Position numbers and translations under genes: made by a program. Shown in pieces: positions 36,115 through 43,866 of a stretch of 64,000 nucleotides of DNA. The DNA is from Selenomonadales bacterium. GTDB taxonomy: Bacteria; Bacillota; Negativicutes; Sporomusales; UBA7701. The stretch covers positions 26,167 to 90,166 of the forward strand of contig JARKNV010000048.1 of NCBI GenBank assembly GCA_029976065.1, read 5' to 3'. Positions within the stretch are counted from its first letter, which is position 1. Every line of letters begins with the position of its first letter. The notes below the pieces were generated by a model. The model worked only from the letters and a program-made list of their open reading frames with translations. It did no database searches and had not been told where the DNA came from.

Positions 36115-36849
36115 ATGGAGGATTTGTTTGTGGGGACTCGCCGGTTGGCGGTGCGGGTGACGCATAGCCGCCGCCGGACGGTGCGGATAAGGGTGGCGGC
36201 GGCGGACAGGCTGGAGGTGGCGGCGCCGCTGAGGTTTCCGGAGGCGGAGCTGGCGAGGCTGCTGCAGAGCCGGGAGGCGTGGATCGCACGGCAGCTGGCG
36301 AAGCTGGCGGCGGTGGCTGCGAGCCCGGTGAATGCGGCGGCGGCGCCGGGGGCGGAGCTTTTGTTTTTGGGGCGGCCGCGGGTGTTGACGGTGCTGTGGG
36401 GCGCGGCGGCGCGGGCGACGGTGAGCGCGGAGGGGGAGAGGATTTTCGCGCAGTTGCCGGCCGTGCCGGCGGCGGAGCAGGCTGGGGCGCTGACGGCGGC
36501 GCTGAGGCGCTGGTACATAGAGGAGGCGCGGGCGGTGCTGACGGAGCGGACGGCGCATTGGGCCGGGGCTTTGGGGGTGCGGCCGCAGCGGGTTTTCATC
36601 CGCGAGCAGAAGAGCCGCTGGGGGAGCTGTTCGTCGCGCGGGAATGTGAGTTATAATTGGCGGGTGGTGATGGCGCCGCCGGCGGTGGTGGATTATTTGG
36701 TGGTCCATGAGCTTTGCCATATGCGGGAGGCGAATCATTCGGCGGCTTTTTGGCGGCTGGTGGCGGCGGCGGATCCCGATTACAAGGAGCACCGCAAGTG
36801 GCTGCGGAGCCATGGGGCGTTATTGACGCGGCTGTTCGCCGGGGAGTAG
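36115..36849 (+). CDS. YgjP/DUF45-family metal-dependent hydrolase
   Basis: This 244-residue soluble protein belongs to the YgjP-like zinc metallopeptidase-fold family: the zinc site VVHELCHMREANHSAAFW and the preceding QKSRWGSCSSRGNVSYNWR signature are intact. The cellular substrate of this family is not well defined. ATG at 36115 follows GGGAAGGGTTT. It is divergent from the tRNA gene and lies 168 bases before the OYE-family gene; the intervening G-rich sequence has no clear gene. Confidence 0.92.
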   Translation: MEDLFVGTRRLAVRVTHSRRRTVRIRVAAADRLEVAAPLRFPEAELARLLQSREAWIARQLAKLAAVAASPVNAAAAPGAELLFLGRPRVLTVLWGAAARATVSAEGERIFAQLPAVPAAEQAGALTAALRRWYIEEARAVLTERTAHWAGALGVRPQRVFIREQKSRWGSCSSRGNVSYNWRVVMAPPAVVDYLVVHELCHMREANHSAAFWRLVAAADPDYKEHRKWLRSHGALLTRLFAGE

Positions 36850-37017
36850 GCTTTTGCCGCGGGGCAGGCCGGGTTGGCCAATGGTGTACGGCGGCGTTTT
36901 GGCGGCTGTTCGCGGGGACGGCGGCAGGTGAGGCGGGGGCGGCCGGCGAAGTTATTAGGGAATTTGCGGGCGGCGTTGGCGCGGCCGCAAGGCTTTGTTT
37001 ATGAGGAGGAGTAGCAG

Positions 37018-38115
37018 GTGAGTGTGTTATTTGATGCGGTGACGATCGGCAGGCTGAGGGTGAAGAACCGGTTTGTGCGTTCGGCGACGCAGGATTTCAT
37101 GAGCGAGCCGGACGGAGCCGTGTCGGCGCGCGAGGTGGAGCTGTACGGGACGCTGGCGGCGAATGAGGTGGGCCTGATTATCACGGGCCATTCGTATGTG
37201 CAGCATCCGTTGGGGCGGGCGAGCGTGAGGCAGAACGCGATTTACGACGACCGCTTCGTGGCGGGCTACCGCCGGGCGGTGGAGGCTGTGCATGCCCACG
37301 GGGCGGCGCTGGTGCTGCAGGTGTCGCATGCGGGCCGCCAGACGCCGCCGGATTGGCTCGCCGGCCAGGAGACGGTGGCGCCGTCGGCGGTGACGGACGG
37401 TTCGAACGGTTTGACGCCGCGGGCGCTGACGGAGGAGGAGATCTGGTCGCTGGTGGATGCGTACGCGGCGGCGGTGGGCCGGGCGAAGGCGGCGGGGTGC
37501 GATGGGGCGCAGCTGCATGTGGCCCATGGGTATTTGCTGTCGGCGTTTATTTCGCCGTACACGAACCGCCGCACGGATAAATGGGGCGGCAGCCTGGAGA
37601 ACCGCATCCGCATTCTGGGCGAGATTATGCAGCGGGCCCGCCGGGCGGCGGGGGAAGATTTCCCGATCCTGGCGAAGCTGAATTCGACGGACGGGCTGCC
37701 GGGCGAGGGGTTTCTGACGCTGCCTGATGTGGTGGCGACGGCGAAGGCGCTGGCCGGCTGGGGCGTGGCGGCGATCGAGGTGAGCGGCGGCATCCGCGAG
37801 GCCAAGGGCGTGATGTCGGCGCCGGGGATCGCGCGGCCGGAGCAGGAGGCGTATTTCGCGGCGGCGGCCAAGGCTGTGAAGGCGGCGGTGAATGTGCCGG
37901 TGATTCTGGTCGGCGGCCTTAGGTCGCTGGCGGTGATGGAACGGGTGGTGGCCGAGGGCGCGGCCGATTTGGTTTCGCTGTCGCGGCCGCTGGTGAGGGA
38001 GCCGGACCTTGTGGCCCGCTTCCGGCGGGGCGAGGCGACGAAGGCGTCGTGCGTGTCGTGCAATGCGTGTTTTAATCCGGCGGGACTGAAGTGCTGGCTG
38101 CCGGAGAAGAAGTAA
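37018..38115 (+). CDS. NADH:flavin oxidoreductase, Old Yellow Enzyme family
   Basis: This FMN-dependent ene-reductase-type TIM barrel has 365 residues. Motifs include LKNRFVRSAT-like RVKNRFVRSATQDFMS, HAGRQTPP, GCDGAQLHVAHGYLLSAFIS and NRRTDKWGG. A late cysteine cluster CVSCNACFNP resembles the start of the iron-sulfur motif of larger 2,4-dienoyl-CoA-reductase types, but the long C-terminal NADPH domain is absent. Start is GTG behind GAGGAGGAGTAGCAG. The substrate is unknown. Confidence 0.9.
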   Translation: MSVLFDAVTIGRLRVKNRFVRSATQDFMSEPDGAVSAREVELYGTLAANEVGLIITGHSYVQHPLGRASVRQNAIYDDRFVAGYRRAVEAVHAHGAALVLQVSHAGRQTPPDWLAGQETVAPSAVTDGSNGLTPRALTEEEIWSLVDAYAAAVGRAKAAGCDGAQLHVAHGYLLSAFISPYTNRRTDKWGGSLENRIRILGEIMQRARRAAGEDFPILAKLNSTDGLPGEGFLTLPDVVATAKALAGWGVAAIEVSGGIREAKGVMSAPGIARPEQEAYFAAAAKAVKAAVNVPVILVGGLRSLAVMERVVAEGAADLVSLSRPLVREPDLVARFRRGEATKASCVSCNACFNPAGLKCWLPEKK

Positions 38116-38139
38116 TTATTTATGGGAGGGGTTTGTTCG

Positions 38140-39015
38140 ATGAAGAGATTGCTGTTTTCCATGCTGACCGTATTGCTGATACTGGCGCTTTTGACGGGCT
38201 GCGGCGGGCAGAAGGCGGAGGCGCCGAAACAGGCGGCGAAGCCGGCCAACCCGGACGTGATCCTGGCGACGACGACGAGCACGCAGGACAGCGGCCTGCT
38301 GGACGTGCTGATTCCGGCGTTCGAGAAGAAGACGGGCTATAAGATCAAAACGATCGCGGTGGGCTCGGGCCAGGCGATCGCGATGGGCGAGAAGGGCGAG
38401 GCCGATGTGCTGCTGACCCACGCCCCGGATGCGGAGAAGAAGGTTGTGGACGGCGGGGCGGCGGTGAACCGCCGCCTGGTGATGCATAACGATTTCCTGA
38501 TCGTGGGCCCGGCGGCCGATCCGGCGAAGGTGAAGGGCAAGAAGGCCAAGGAGGCGCTGGAGGCATTCGCCAAGGCGCAGACGGTGTTCGTGTCGCGCGG
38601 CGATAATTCCGGCACCCACCAGCTGGAGAAGAAGCTGTGGACGCAGGCGGGCATCAAGCCGGCCGGTGCCTGGTACCAGGAGGCCGGAGCCGGGATGGGC
38701 CAGACGCTGAAGATCGCGAGCGAGAAGAACGGCTACACGGTGACCGACCGGGCCACTTATCTGGCGCATAAGAAGAATATCGCCCTCGATATCCTCGTGG
38801 AGGGCGACCCGGTGCTGCTGAATATTTATCACGTTATGGAGGTCAACCCGGCCAAGTTCGCGAAGGTTAACAAGGACGGGGCGAAGGCGTTCGCCGATTT
38901 CCTGCTGTCGGCCGAGGGCCAGGAGATGATCAAGGTTTTCGGCCAGGATAAGTACGGCCAGCCGTTGTTCTTCGCCGACGGCGGCAAGGACGAGAAGGCG
39001 CTCGGCGGGAAGTAA
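38140..39015 (+). CDS. Tungstate/molybdate-type ABC substrate-binding lipoprotein (TupA-like)
   Basis: This 291-residue exported lipoprotein has lipobox LLTGC (C21) and the TupA-type segment TTTSTQDSGLLDVLIPAFEK, then IAVGSGQAIAMGEKGEADVL and SRGDNSGTHQLEKKLW. The family binds tungstate, or molybdate, for import, fitting an anaerobe with W/Mo enzymes. ATG at 38140 follows GGGAGGGGTTTGTTCG. A strong terminator follows at once, so no tupB/tupC genes are cotranscribed. Confidence 0.88.
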   Translation: MKRLLFSMLTVLLILALLTGCGGQKAEAPKQAAKPANPDVILATTTSTQDSGLLDVLIPAFEKKTGYKIKTIAVGSGQAIAMGEKGEADVLLTHAPDAEKKVVDGGAAVNRRLVMHNDFLIVGPAADPAKVKGKKAKEALEAFAKAQTVFVSRGDNSGTHQLEKKLWTQAGIKPAGAWYQEAGAGMGQTLKIASEKNGYTVTDRATYLAHKKNIALDILVEGDPVLLNIYHVMEVNPAKFAKVNKDGAKAFADFLLSAEGQEMIKVFGQDKYGQPLFFADGGKDEKALGGK

Positions 39016-39028
39016 GACTAGAGACGAG

Positions 39029-39060
39029 AAAAGAGGCACATGATCATGTGCCTCTTTTTT
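39029..39060. terminator. Strong intrinsic terminator after tupA-like gene
   Basis: AAAAGAGGCACATGATCATG and TGCCTCTTTTTT form a long palindromic stem with T-run. Confidence 0.9.
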
Positions 39061-39074
39061 CTTTAGATTTGCCG

Positions 39075-39197
39075 CGGCCGTTCAGAAGCCCTCAGTGCAA
39101 GGCGCACCGGAGGATGGCCCACGACGGCGTACTTGGTTGCGTACGTCGAGTGGGCCATCCGAGGAGCAACGCCGCAATGAGGGCTTATCAACGGCCG
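39075..39197 (+). repeat. Hairpin repeat element, copy 6
   Basis: The outer arms CGGCCGTT and AACGGCCG, then AAGCCCTCA and TGAGGGCTT, pair perfectly around opposed CAG/ATC bulges. The inner stem GGATGGCCCAC/GTGGGCCATCC (11 bp, perfect) differs completely from that in copies 1, 5 and 7 but keeps pairing. The stop codon of the following minus-strand gene lies inside the element. Confidence 0.9.
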
Positions 39198-39703
39198 TTT
39201 ATACGTTTGACGACAACCGTGGCGAGGATGCCGCCCATCACGCCGGTAAACAGTTGCGGCCAGCTCATGGCGAAGATGATGCCGGCGCCGAGCCTGGGCG
39301 GGACGTTGACGAAGGTGAGGAGCCAGGTGAAGGCGGCGAAGAGGAAGGCGGCCTTGACGGCGGTGGCGAGGCCGACGGCCGCGACGCGGCGGCCGCGGCC
39401 GAGGACGGCCTTGTAGATGAGGATGTAGATGAAGTGCGCCAGGGCGACGGGGGGTATGAAGACAGGCAGGAAAAGGAGGCCCTGGAAGTAGGCGACGACG
39501 GGGGTGACGAGGGCGATGGCGGCCGCGGCGAAGAGGCCGGCGGTTTCGAGGGCCACGAGCAGGCAGGCGTTGACGAGGCTGCCGATGATGAAGGTGGTGA
39601 AGAAGGGCGGCACGGGGATGAGGAGCCGCAGCGACTGAAAGGTGACGGCGAGGGCCAGCAGCAGGGCGGCCCTCGCCATTTTGTCCGTCCGCGTAGGGGT
39701 CAT
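39188..39703 (-). CDS. Six-helix membrane protein, possible ECF-transporter S component
   Basis: The 171-residue protein is almost wholly hydrophobic with about five to six helices. The opening KMARAALLLALAVTFQSLR and small size recall substrate-capture (S) components of energy-coupling-factor transporters, but no specific vitamin family is recognised. ATG at 39703 follows GGGAGTAAATTCT. No EcfA/EcfT genes are near. The last codons (INGR-stop) lie within hairpin repeat copy 6. Confidence 0.65.
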   Translation of the reverse strand: MTPTRTDKMARAALLLALAVTFQSLRLLIPVPPFFTTFIIGSLVNACLLVALETAGLFAAAAIALVTPVVAYFQGLLFLPVFIPPVALAHFIYILIYKAVLGRGRRVAAVGLATAVKAAFLFAAFTWLLTFVNVPPRLGAGIIFAMSWPQLFTGVMGGILATVVVKRINGR

Positions 39704-39752
39704 AGAATTTACTCCCTTGTTATCGTAACTAATTTTCGTTCCTCGGAATGGC

Positions 39753-39874
39753 GGGACCGTTCAGAAGTCCTCAGTGCGCGGCGCACCGGAAGAGCGCGCC
39801 GCGCCGCGTACTCGGATGTACGCAAGCAAGCGCTCTGAGGAGCAACGCCGCAATGTGGGCTTCTGGGCGGTCTC
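39753..39874 (+). repeat. Hairpin repeat element, copy 7
   Basis: The outer arms GGGACCG/CGGTCTC pair; the inner stem AGAGCGC/GCGCTCT and core words GCACCGGA and GAGGAGCAACGCCGC are conserved. It lies 21 bases beyond the stop of the 111-residue membrane protein gene. Confidence 0.85.
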
Positions 39875-39894
39875 ATCGTATGGAGCCAAAAACT

Positions 39895-40230
39895 TTATTT
39901 GTGCCAGGGGTGGCGGGGGCGCGGCCTCCCCCTCCCTCCCCCGCCCCACCCCTGGCCGAACATCATCCAGGCGAGGAGGATAAGGAGGGCGATGTTGCCG
40001 ATGAAACCGTCGACGATGCCGAGGTCGACGAAGATGTTGACGATGGTGAGGCAGCCGAAGAAGGTTACGCTTCGCTTGAGGTCGACCCAGGGGTAGCGGC
40101 GGAGGATGATGTAGACGACGGCGAAGAGGGCGATGTCGATGGCGACCCAGGCCCAGGGGTTCAATACGAGGTATTTGAGGAGGCTGCCGACGATGATCGC
40201 GGCCAATATATACCACCAGACGGTATTCAT
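39895..40230 (-). CDS. Small membrane protein, 111 residues, unknown
   Basis: Three hydrophobic segments (about residues 4-24, 28-45, 58-92) are followed by a Gly/Arg/Pro-rich tail (GQGWGGGGRGRPRP). No family is recognised. ATG follows GGAAGGGGAATACC, which supports the start. It lies between the S-component-like gene and a divergent gene. Confidence 0.7.
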   Translation of the reverse strand: MNTVWWYILAAIIVGSLLKYLVLNPWAWVAIDIALFAVVYIILRRYPWVDLKRSVTFFGCLTIVNIFVDLGIVDGFIGNIALLILLAWMMFGQGWGGGGRGRPRPRHPWHK

Positions 40231-40346
40231 GGTATTCCCCTTCCGTTTTTGTGTCTCCCTTAGATTATATACGATATGCCGGGCGGTAACAATTGAACGG
40301 CGTCGGGGAGGGGAAAAAGATATTTATTGCTATTATTGGAAAAAGA

Positions 40347-40377
40347 TGATTATATTTTGCGCGGATTGCACATACTT
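40347..40377 (+). promoter_or_regulatory. Candidate sigma-G-like promoter
   Basis: TGATTA, an 18-base spacer and CATACTT lie 32 bases before the GTG at 40410. Each hexamer has one or two mismatches to the forespore consensus. Weak evidence. Confidence 0.25.
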
Positions 40378-40409
40378 TTATTAAGAATCTGCACAAGGAG
40401 TGAAAAAAG

Positions 40410-40754
40410 GTGGAGTTTTCGTTTACGATGTTCAAACCGCACCGAACCCGCGGCGGGAAGAAGGATGATCCGGTGATGGCGGTAAAACCGAACGGCCGCA
40501 TCGTTTTCAACAAGAAGGCGGCGGAATTGCTGGACAACAATTATTTCTGCATGCTGGGGTATGACAGCGATAACCGGGCGCTGGGGATCATGCCGGTGAA
40601 GGATCAGGAGTCGAACGCTTTTCCGGTGAGATATGCGGCTAAGGGGGCGTATATCGGTGCGAAGCGGTTTTTCCGCCATTTCGGCATTTTGCCGGAGCAG
40701 GTGGTGGAAAGCGCGCCTTTCCGCGACGGCCAGTATATCGGGATGAAGTTTTAG
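40410..40754 (+). CDS. Hypothetical soluble protein, 114 residues
   Basis: I do not recognise this protein. It is basic and soluble, with the segments AVKPNGRIVFNKKAAELL and MLGYDSDNRALGIMPVKD and a C-terminal YIGAKRFFRHFG stretch. The start is GTG at 40410 behind AAGGAGTGAAAAAAG. It is monocistronic with a strong terminator. The upstream DNA is AT-rich. Confidence 0.7.
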   Translation: MEFSFTMFKPHRTRGGKKDDPVMAVKPNGRIVFNKKAAELLDNNYFCMLGYDSDNRALGIMPVKDQESNAFPVRYAAKGAYIGAKRFFRHFGILPEQVVESAPFRDGQYIGMKF

Positions 40755-40764
40755 GCCCTAACGC

Positions 40765-40795
40765 AAAAAGCTGCCGAATAAATCGGCAGCTTTTT
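40765..40795. terminator. Bidirectional intrinsic terminator
   Basis: AAAAAGCTGCCGA, loop ATAAA, TCGGCAGCTTTTT. Confidence 0.9.
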
Positions 40796-40825
40796 GTTTT
40801 GCGTTTATTTACGGCTTTTGATTTA

Positions 40826-41041
40826 GGCGATGCGGAGAACACAGGCTGCGCGCCGGAGCTGCGGCCGAACGCGCCGTAAGGCTCGGGCCGACACAGCCGT
40901 ACCGTCGCCAACTGTCATCCGTGACAGGTGGCTCCTCGCCCGTCCGTCCATGGACGGGCGTACGTTCGTGTTACCGGCCTGCTTCGCCAACGGCGCGTAA
41001 CGGCCTCCGCAACGGCGCAGTACGCCTGCGTTCTCGCCGCC
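40826..41041. ncRNA. Large multi-hairpin structured element C (unknown class)
   Basis: This non-coding stretch folds on itself: GAGAACACAGGC near 40835 pairs with GCCTGCGTTCTC near 41023, inside which GGCCG, ACGCGCCGT and GGC (40863-40882) pair with GCC, ACGGCGCGT and CGGCC (40986-41005). Two apical hairpins follow, CTGTCA/TGACAG and GCCCGTCC/GGACGGGC. Only a few mismatches interrupt about 35 base pairs of long-range stem. It lies 28 bases from hairpin repeat copy 8. RNA or DNA function is unknown; transcription is not shown. Confidence 0.5.
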
Positions 41042-41069
41042 TTCGGTGCTCCCGTTATCCCGGAATGCC

Positions 41070-41193
41070 GGCAACGCTCAGAAGCCTCCAGATGCAAGGC
41101 GCACCGAAGGCTGACACCGGAAGCGTACACGTACGTACGCTGAGGATGGCAGCCGAGGAGCAACGAAGCAGATGGGGGCTTATCAGCGTTGCC
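41070..41193 (+). repeat. Hairpin repeat element, copy 8
   Basis: The outer arms GGCAACGCT and AGCGTTGCC pair perfectly, then AAGCCTCCA against TGGGGGCTT. The tip resembles copy 2 (GCGTACACGTACGTACGC). It ends one base before the stop codon of the aldolase gene. Confidence 0.85.
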
Positions 41194-42078
41194 CTATTGA
41201 ACTTGGACTCCCAACTTGCGGGCCCAGGCGAAGATCTTTTCTTCTTGTCCCGGCGCCAACCCCAGCGGGGCGGAGACGGTTGCGTCGCAGATGCCGAGTT
41301 TGCTGAGGACGAGTTTGATGACGGCGGGGGCGGGGCCGAAGCCGCCCATGAGGGGGATGAGGGAGGCGCGTTTCTGAAGGTCCAAGGCGGCGGCAAGGTC
41401 GCCGCGGGCAAAGGCGTTGTAGACGTCGGCGCAGAGTTTGGGGACCATGCTGCAGCCGGCGTAGATGCCGCCTTTGGCGCCGTGGAGGTAGGCGGCGAGG
41501 CCGAGGGCGGGGTTGCCGGACATTACGGCGAAGGGGTGGCCGGCGGTGAGGTCGAGGAAGCGCTGCATGGCGACGAAGTCGCCGGCGCTGTCCTTGACGC
41601 CGATGATGTTGGGGTGGGCGGCGAGTTTTTCGAGGGTGTCGGGGGCGATAGCGGTTTTGGTCATCTGGGGGAAGTTGTAGACGACGACGGGGAGGACGGA
41701 GGCTTCGGCGACGGCGAGGAAGTGGCGGGCGACGGCGGCCTGGTCGAGGGGGTAGTAGTAGGGCATGGCGACGAGGACGGCGGCGGCGTTGGTGGCGGCA
41801 GCGGCCTTGACCTGGGCGAGGGTTTTTTTGGTGCTGGTGTCGCCGCAGCCGATGAGGACGGGGACGCGGCCGTTGACTTCGCCGAGGGCGGTTTCGATGG
41901 CGTCCCGGCGCATGGCGTCGGTCATGGCGGGGAATTCGCCGGTGGTGCCGAGGACGACGACGCCGTGGACGCCGCCGTCGAGGCAGTAGCGGACGACGCG
42001 CCGGTAGGCGGCTTTGTCGACCTGCTCGTCGGGGGTGAGGGGGGTGACCATCGCCGGAAAAACACCTTTGAGTTCCAT
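41194..42078 (-). CDS. DapA/NanA-superfamily aldolase, probably not dihydrodipicolinate synthase
   Basis: This 294-residue class I lyase has GTTGEFPAMT, the active-site tyrosine in VVYNFPQMTKTAI and the Schiff-base lysine in IIGVKDSAGD. The arginine that follows the YN-P motif in true DapA enzymes (binding the succinate-semialdehyde carboxylate) is not present, so a different 2-keto acid substrate is likely. ATG at 42078 follows AAGGAGTGATTAC. No lysine-pathway genes adjoin. It stands alone, divergent from an L,D-transpeptidase gene. Confidence 0.85.
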   Translation of the reverse strand: MELKGVFPAMVTPLTPDEQVDKAAYRRVVRYCLDGGVHGVVVLGTTGEFPAMTDAMRRDAIETALGEVNGRVPVLIGCGDTSTKKTLAQVKAAAATNAAAVLVAMPYYYPLDQAAVARHFLAVAEASVLPVVVYNFPQMTKTAIAPDTLEKLAAHPNIIGVKDSAGDFVAMQRFLDLTAGHPFAVMSGNPALGLAAYLHGAKGGIYAGCSMVPKLCADVYNAFARGDLAAALDLQKRASLIPLMGGFGPAPAVIKLVLSKLGICDATVSAPLGLAPGQEEKIFAWARKLGVQVQ

Positions 42079-42222
42079 GTAATCACTCCTTATGGTTTGT
42101 TTGCCTTTCCTTGCAGGGCCTGCCTTTATGACCACAAGTTACTTGGTATGCGGGCGCGGGCCCTTTTCCGAAAATAGGGTTGTCGATGAGGCGCGGCCCT
42201 AACGGAGAAGGGAGGTGACGGA

Positions 42223-42945
42223 TTGCGCTTCGTCCTTTGCCTGATCCTGTTTGTGACCGGTTTTTGCGGCAGTGTTCATGCCAGCCCCGAGATTTACATC
42301 AATATTCCCGCGTACAGGCTGATGGTGATTGACAAAGGACAAGTGGTGAAGAGCTACGATATCGCGGTGGGCACGCCTTACGAGCAGACGCCGGTGGGCA
42401 GGTTCGCGGTGTTTCTGAAGCAGGAATACCCGACCTGGTATCCGGGGGCGAAGTTCACCGACCGCACGCCGGTGCCGCCCGGTCCGGACAACCCCCTGGG
42501 CACCCGCTGGATGGAGTTCGCGCCGTCGTACGGCATCCACGGGACGAATGCGGACTGGTCGTTGGGCTGCGCGGTGTCGGGCGGCTGCATCCGCATGCAT
42601 GACAGGGACGCCCGCGAGCTGTACGAGTGGGTGGCTATCGGTACGCCGGTGACGGTGGCGTATGAGACGCTGGCGCTGGCGGAGAAGGGCGACGGTCTTT
42701 ATTTGCAGGTGCTGCCGGATATTTACGGCCGGCAGACGTCGAGCCGCGAGCGTTTTCTGGCGCTGTTCGCGCCGGTGGCGGCGTATTGGCGGGTGGTTTC
42801 CCCGCCGGTTTTTCCGCTGAAAGAGGCGGAGGAGGCTTATGAAATTAGATTCGCCGTGCGGGGCCATTCACCTCCCGGAAGGGAGGCAAAGAAGGCTCCG
42901 CAGCAGCCGCAGGCGGCGCCGCCGCGGCCGGCGGCTGCCCGCTAG
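42223..42945 (+). CDS. Secreted L,D-transpeptidase (YkuD), short form
   Basis: A signal peptide (LCLILFVTGFCGSVHA) precedes a YkuD domain with YGIHGTNADWSLGCAV and the catalytic SGGCIRMHDRDA. The C-terminal 60 residues are low-complexity, ending in a Pro/Ala/Gln stretch. The start is TTG behind GGGAGGTGACGGA. The catalytic domain is close to that of the transpeptidase at 6342-7571 (shared NPLG.RW, FAP.YGIHGTNA) but it lacks the stalk-type domains. Confidence 0.92.
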   Translation: MRFVLCLILFVTGFCGSVHASPEIYINIPAYRLMVIDKGQVVKSYDIAVGTPYEQTPVGRFAVFLKQEYPTWYPGAKFTDRTPVPPGPDNPLGTRWMEFAPSYGIHGTNADWSLGCAVSGGCIRMHDRDARELYEWVAIGTPVTVAYETLALAEKGDGLYLQVLPDIYGRQTSSRERFLALFAPVAAYWRVVSPPVFPLKEAEEAYEIRFAVRGHSPPGREAKKAPQQPQAAPPRPAAAR

Positions 42946-42958
42946 TTTTCCCCGCGCC

Positions 42959-42997
42959 CCGGCCCCGGTCCCGACGGACCGGGGCCGGTCTTTTTTT
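42959..42997 (+). terminator. Strong intrinsic terminator
   Basis: CCGGCCCCGGTCC and GGACCGGGGCCGG followed by TCTTTTTTT. Confidence 0.92.
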
Positions 42998-43110
42998 CGC
43001 CATTGACGCCCGGACGGGCGGCAATGGCAGGAATAAGGCCGGACGGAGGGGAATTATGGTGGTTGTGATTGTATTGTACATCACGGCGGCGGGACGGTAA
43101 AATTGCCGGT

Positions 43111-43130
43111 GGGCATGGCTGTCATGCCCC
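43111..43130 (+). promoter_or_regulatory. Hairpin upstream of the nitroreductase gene
   Basis: GGGCATG, loop GCTGT, CATGCCC lies about 30 bases before the start codon; it could be an operator or 5'-leader hairpin. Function unproven. Confidence 0.3.
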
Positions 43131-43161
43131 GGATGCATGATCTAGTTCGGAGGGGTGAAGT

Positions 43162-43800
43162 ATGCTGGTTTCCGAGGCTCTGGCCCGGCGGCGGGCGATT
43201 CGCGATTACGACCCCGCATTCACGATCGGCGACGAGGAGCTGGCGCGCCTGTTCGCGCTGGTGAAGCTGGCCCCGTCGGCGATGAACTTGCAGCCGTGGG
43301 AGTTCATCGTGGTGCGGGAGGCGGCGGCGAAGAAGAGGCTGCGGGCGTGCGCGATGGATCAGTACCAGATCGAGCTGGCGGCGGCGACGGTGATCGTGCT
43401 GGGCAATACGGATATGCTGGCCCATTTCGAGCCGGTGTACGCCGACCTGCTGGCGCTCGGCGGGACGACGCCGGAGCGGGTGGAGGGCTCGCGCCGCTAT
43501 GTGCGGCGGTTCGACGGCGATGTGCGCTACCGCGAGTTGTGGGCGGCGCGCAACGCGGCTTTAGCGGCGATGACGCTGATGCTGGCGGCGCAGGAGCTGG
43601 GCCTTGATTCGGGGCCGATGGACGGTTTTTACCCTGATAAGCTGATGGCGGAATTTGGCGTGCCGGCCAATTTCCTGCCGGTGATGCTGGTGACGCTGGG
43701 CCGGCGGGCGCAGGAGCCCCCCTACCCCCGCCAGTGGCGGCGCGATTTCGGCGATATGGTGCATTTGGACACGTTCGGCGAAAAGAAAGGACGGGATTGA
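43162..43800 (+). CDS. Nitroreductase-family FMN oxidoreductase
   Basis: This 212-residue flavoenzyme has the N-terminal nitroreductase segment ALARRRAIRDYDP, then LVKLAPSAMNLQPWEFIVVR and the late GLDSGPMDGF loop and LGRRAQEPPYPRQWRRDF. Such enzymes reduce nitro groups, quinones or flavins with NAD(P)H. ATG follows TTCGGAGGGGTGAAGT. The gene is monocistronic. Confidence 0.92.
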   Translation: MLVSEALARRRAIRDYDPAFTIGDEELARLFALVKLAPSAMNLQPWEFIVVREAAAKKRLRACAMDQYQIELAAATVIVLGNTDMLAHFEPVYADLLALGGTTPERVEGSRRYVRRFDGDVRYRELWAARNAALAAMTLMLAAQELGLDSGPMDGFYPDKLMAEFGVPANFLPVMLVTLGRRAQEPPYPRQWRRDFGDMVHLDTFGEKKGRD

Positions 43801-43810
43801 ATCCCGTCCT
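43788..43810 (-). terminator. Hairpin at convergent gene ends
   Basis: AGGACGGGAT, loop TGA, ATCCCGTCCT spans the nitroreductase stop; on the minus strand TTTCTTTT follows, so it likely terminates the selenoprotein transcript. Confidence 0.7.
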
Positions 43811-43828
43811 AAGAGAATAGTTTATAGG

Positions 43829-43862
43829 GCTAACGCCATAGATGGACTTTTCAGGCAACCTG
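43829..43862 (+). repeat. Remnant (3' half) of the hairpin repeat family
   Basis: GGGCTAACGCCATAGATGG followed by ACTTTTCAGGCAACC closely matches the 3' half of copy 10 (GGGCAACGAAGCAGATGG, then ACTTTTTAGGCAGCC). The 5' half is missing. Confidence 0.6.
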
Positions 43863-43866
43863 GGTA

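Noticed and set aside
36850..37017. Possible small gene between the YgjP-like and OYE genes
   Set aside because: The G-rich stretch has only a very short frame before the OYE ribosome site and no start signal; partial word similarity to the preceding gene end is too short to call a duplication.
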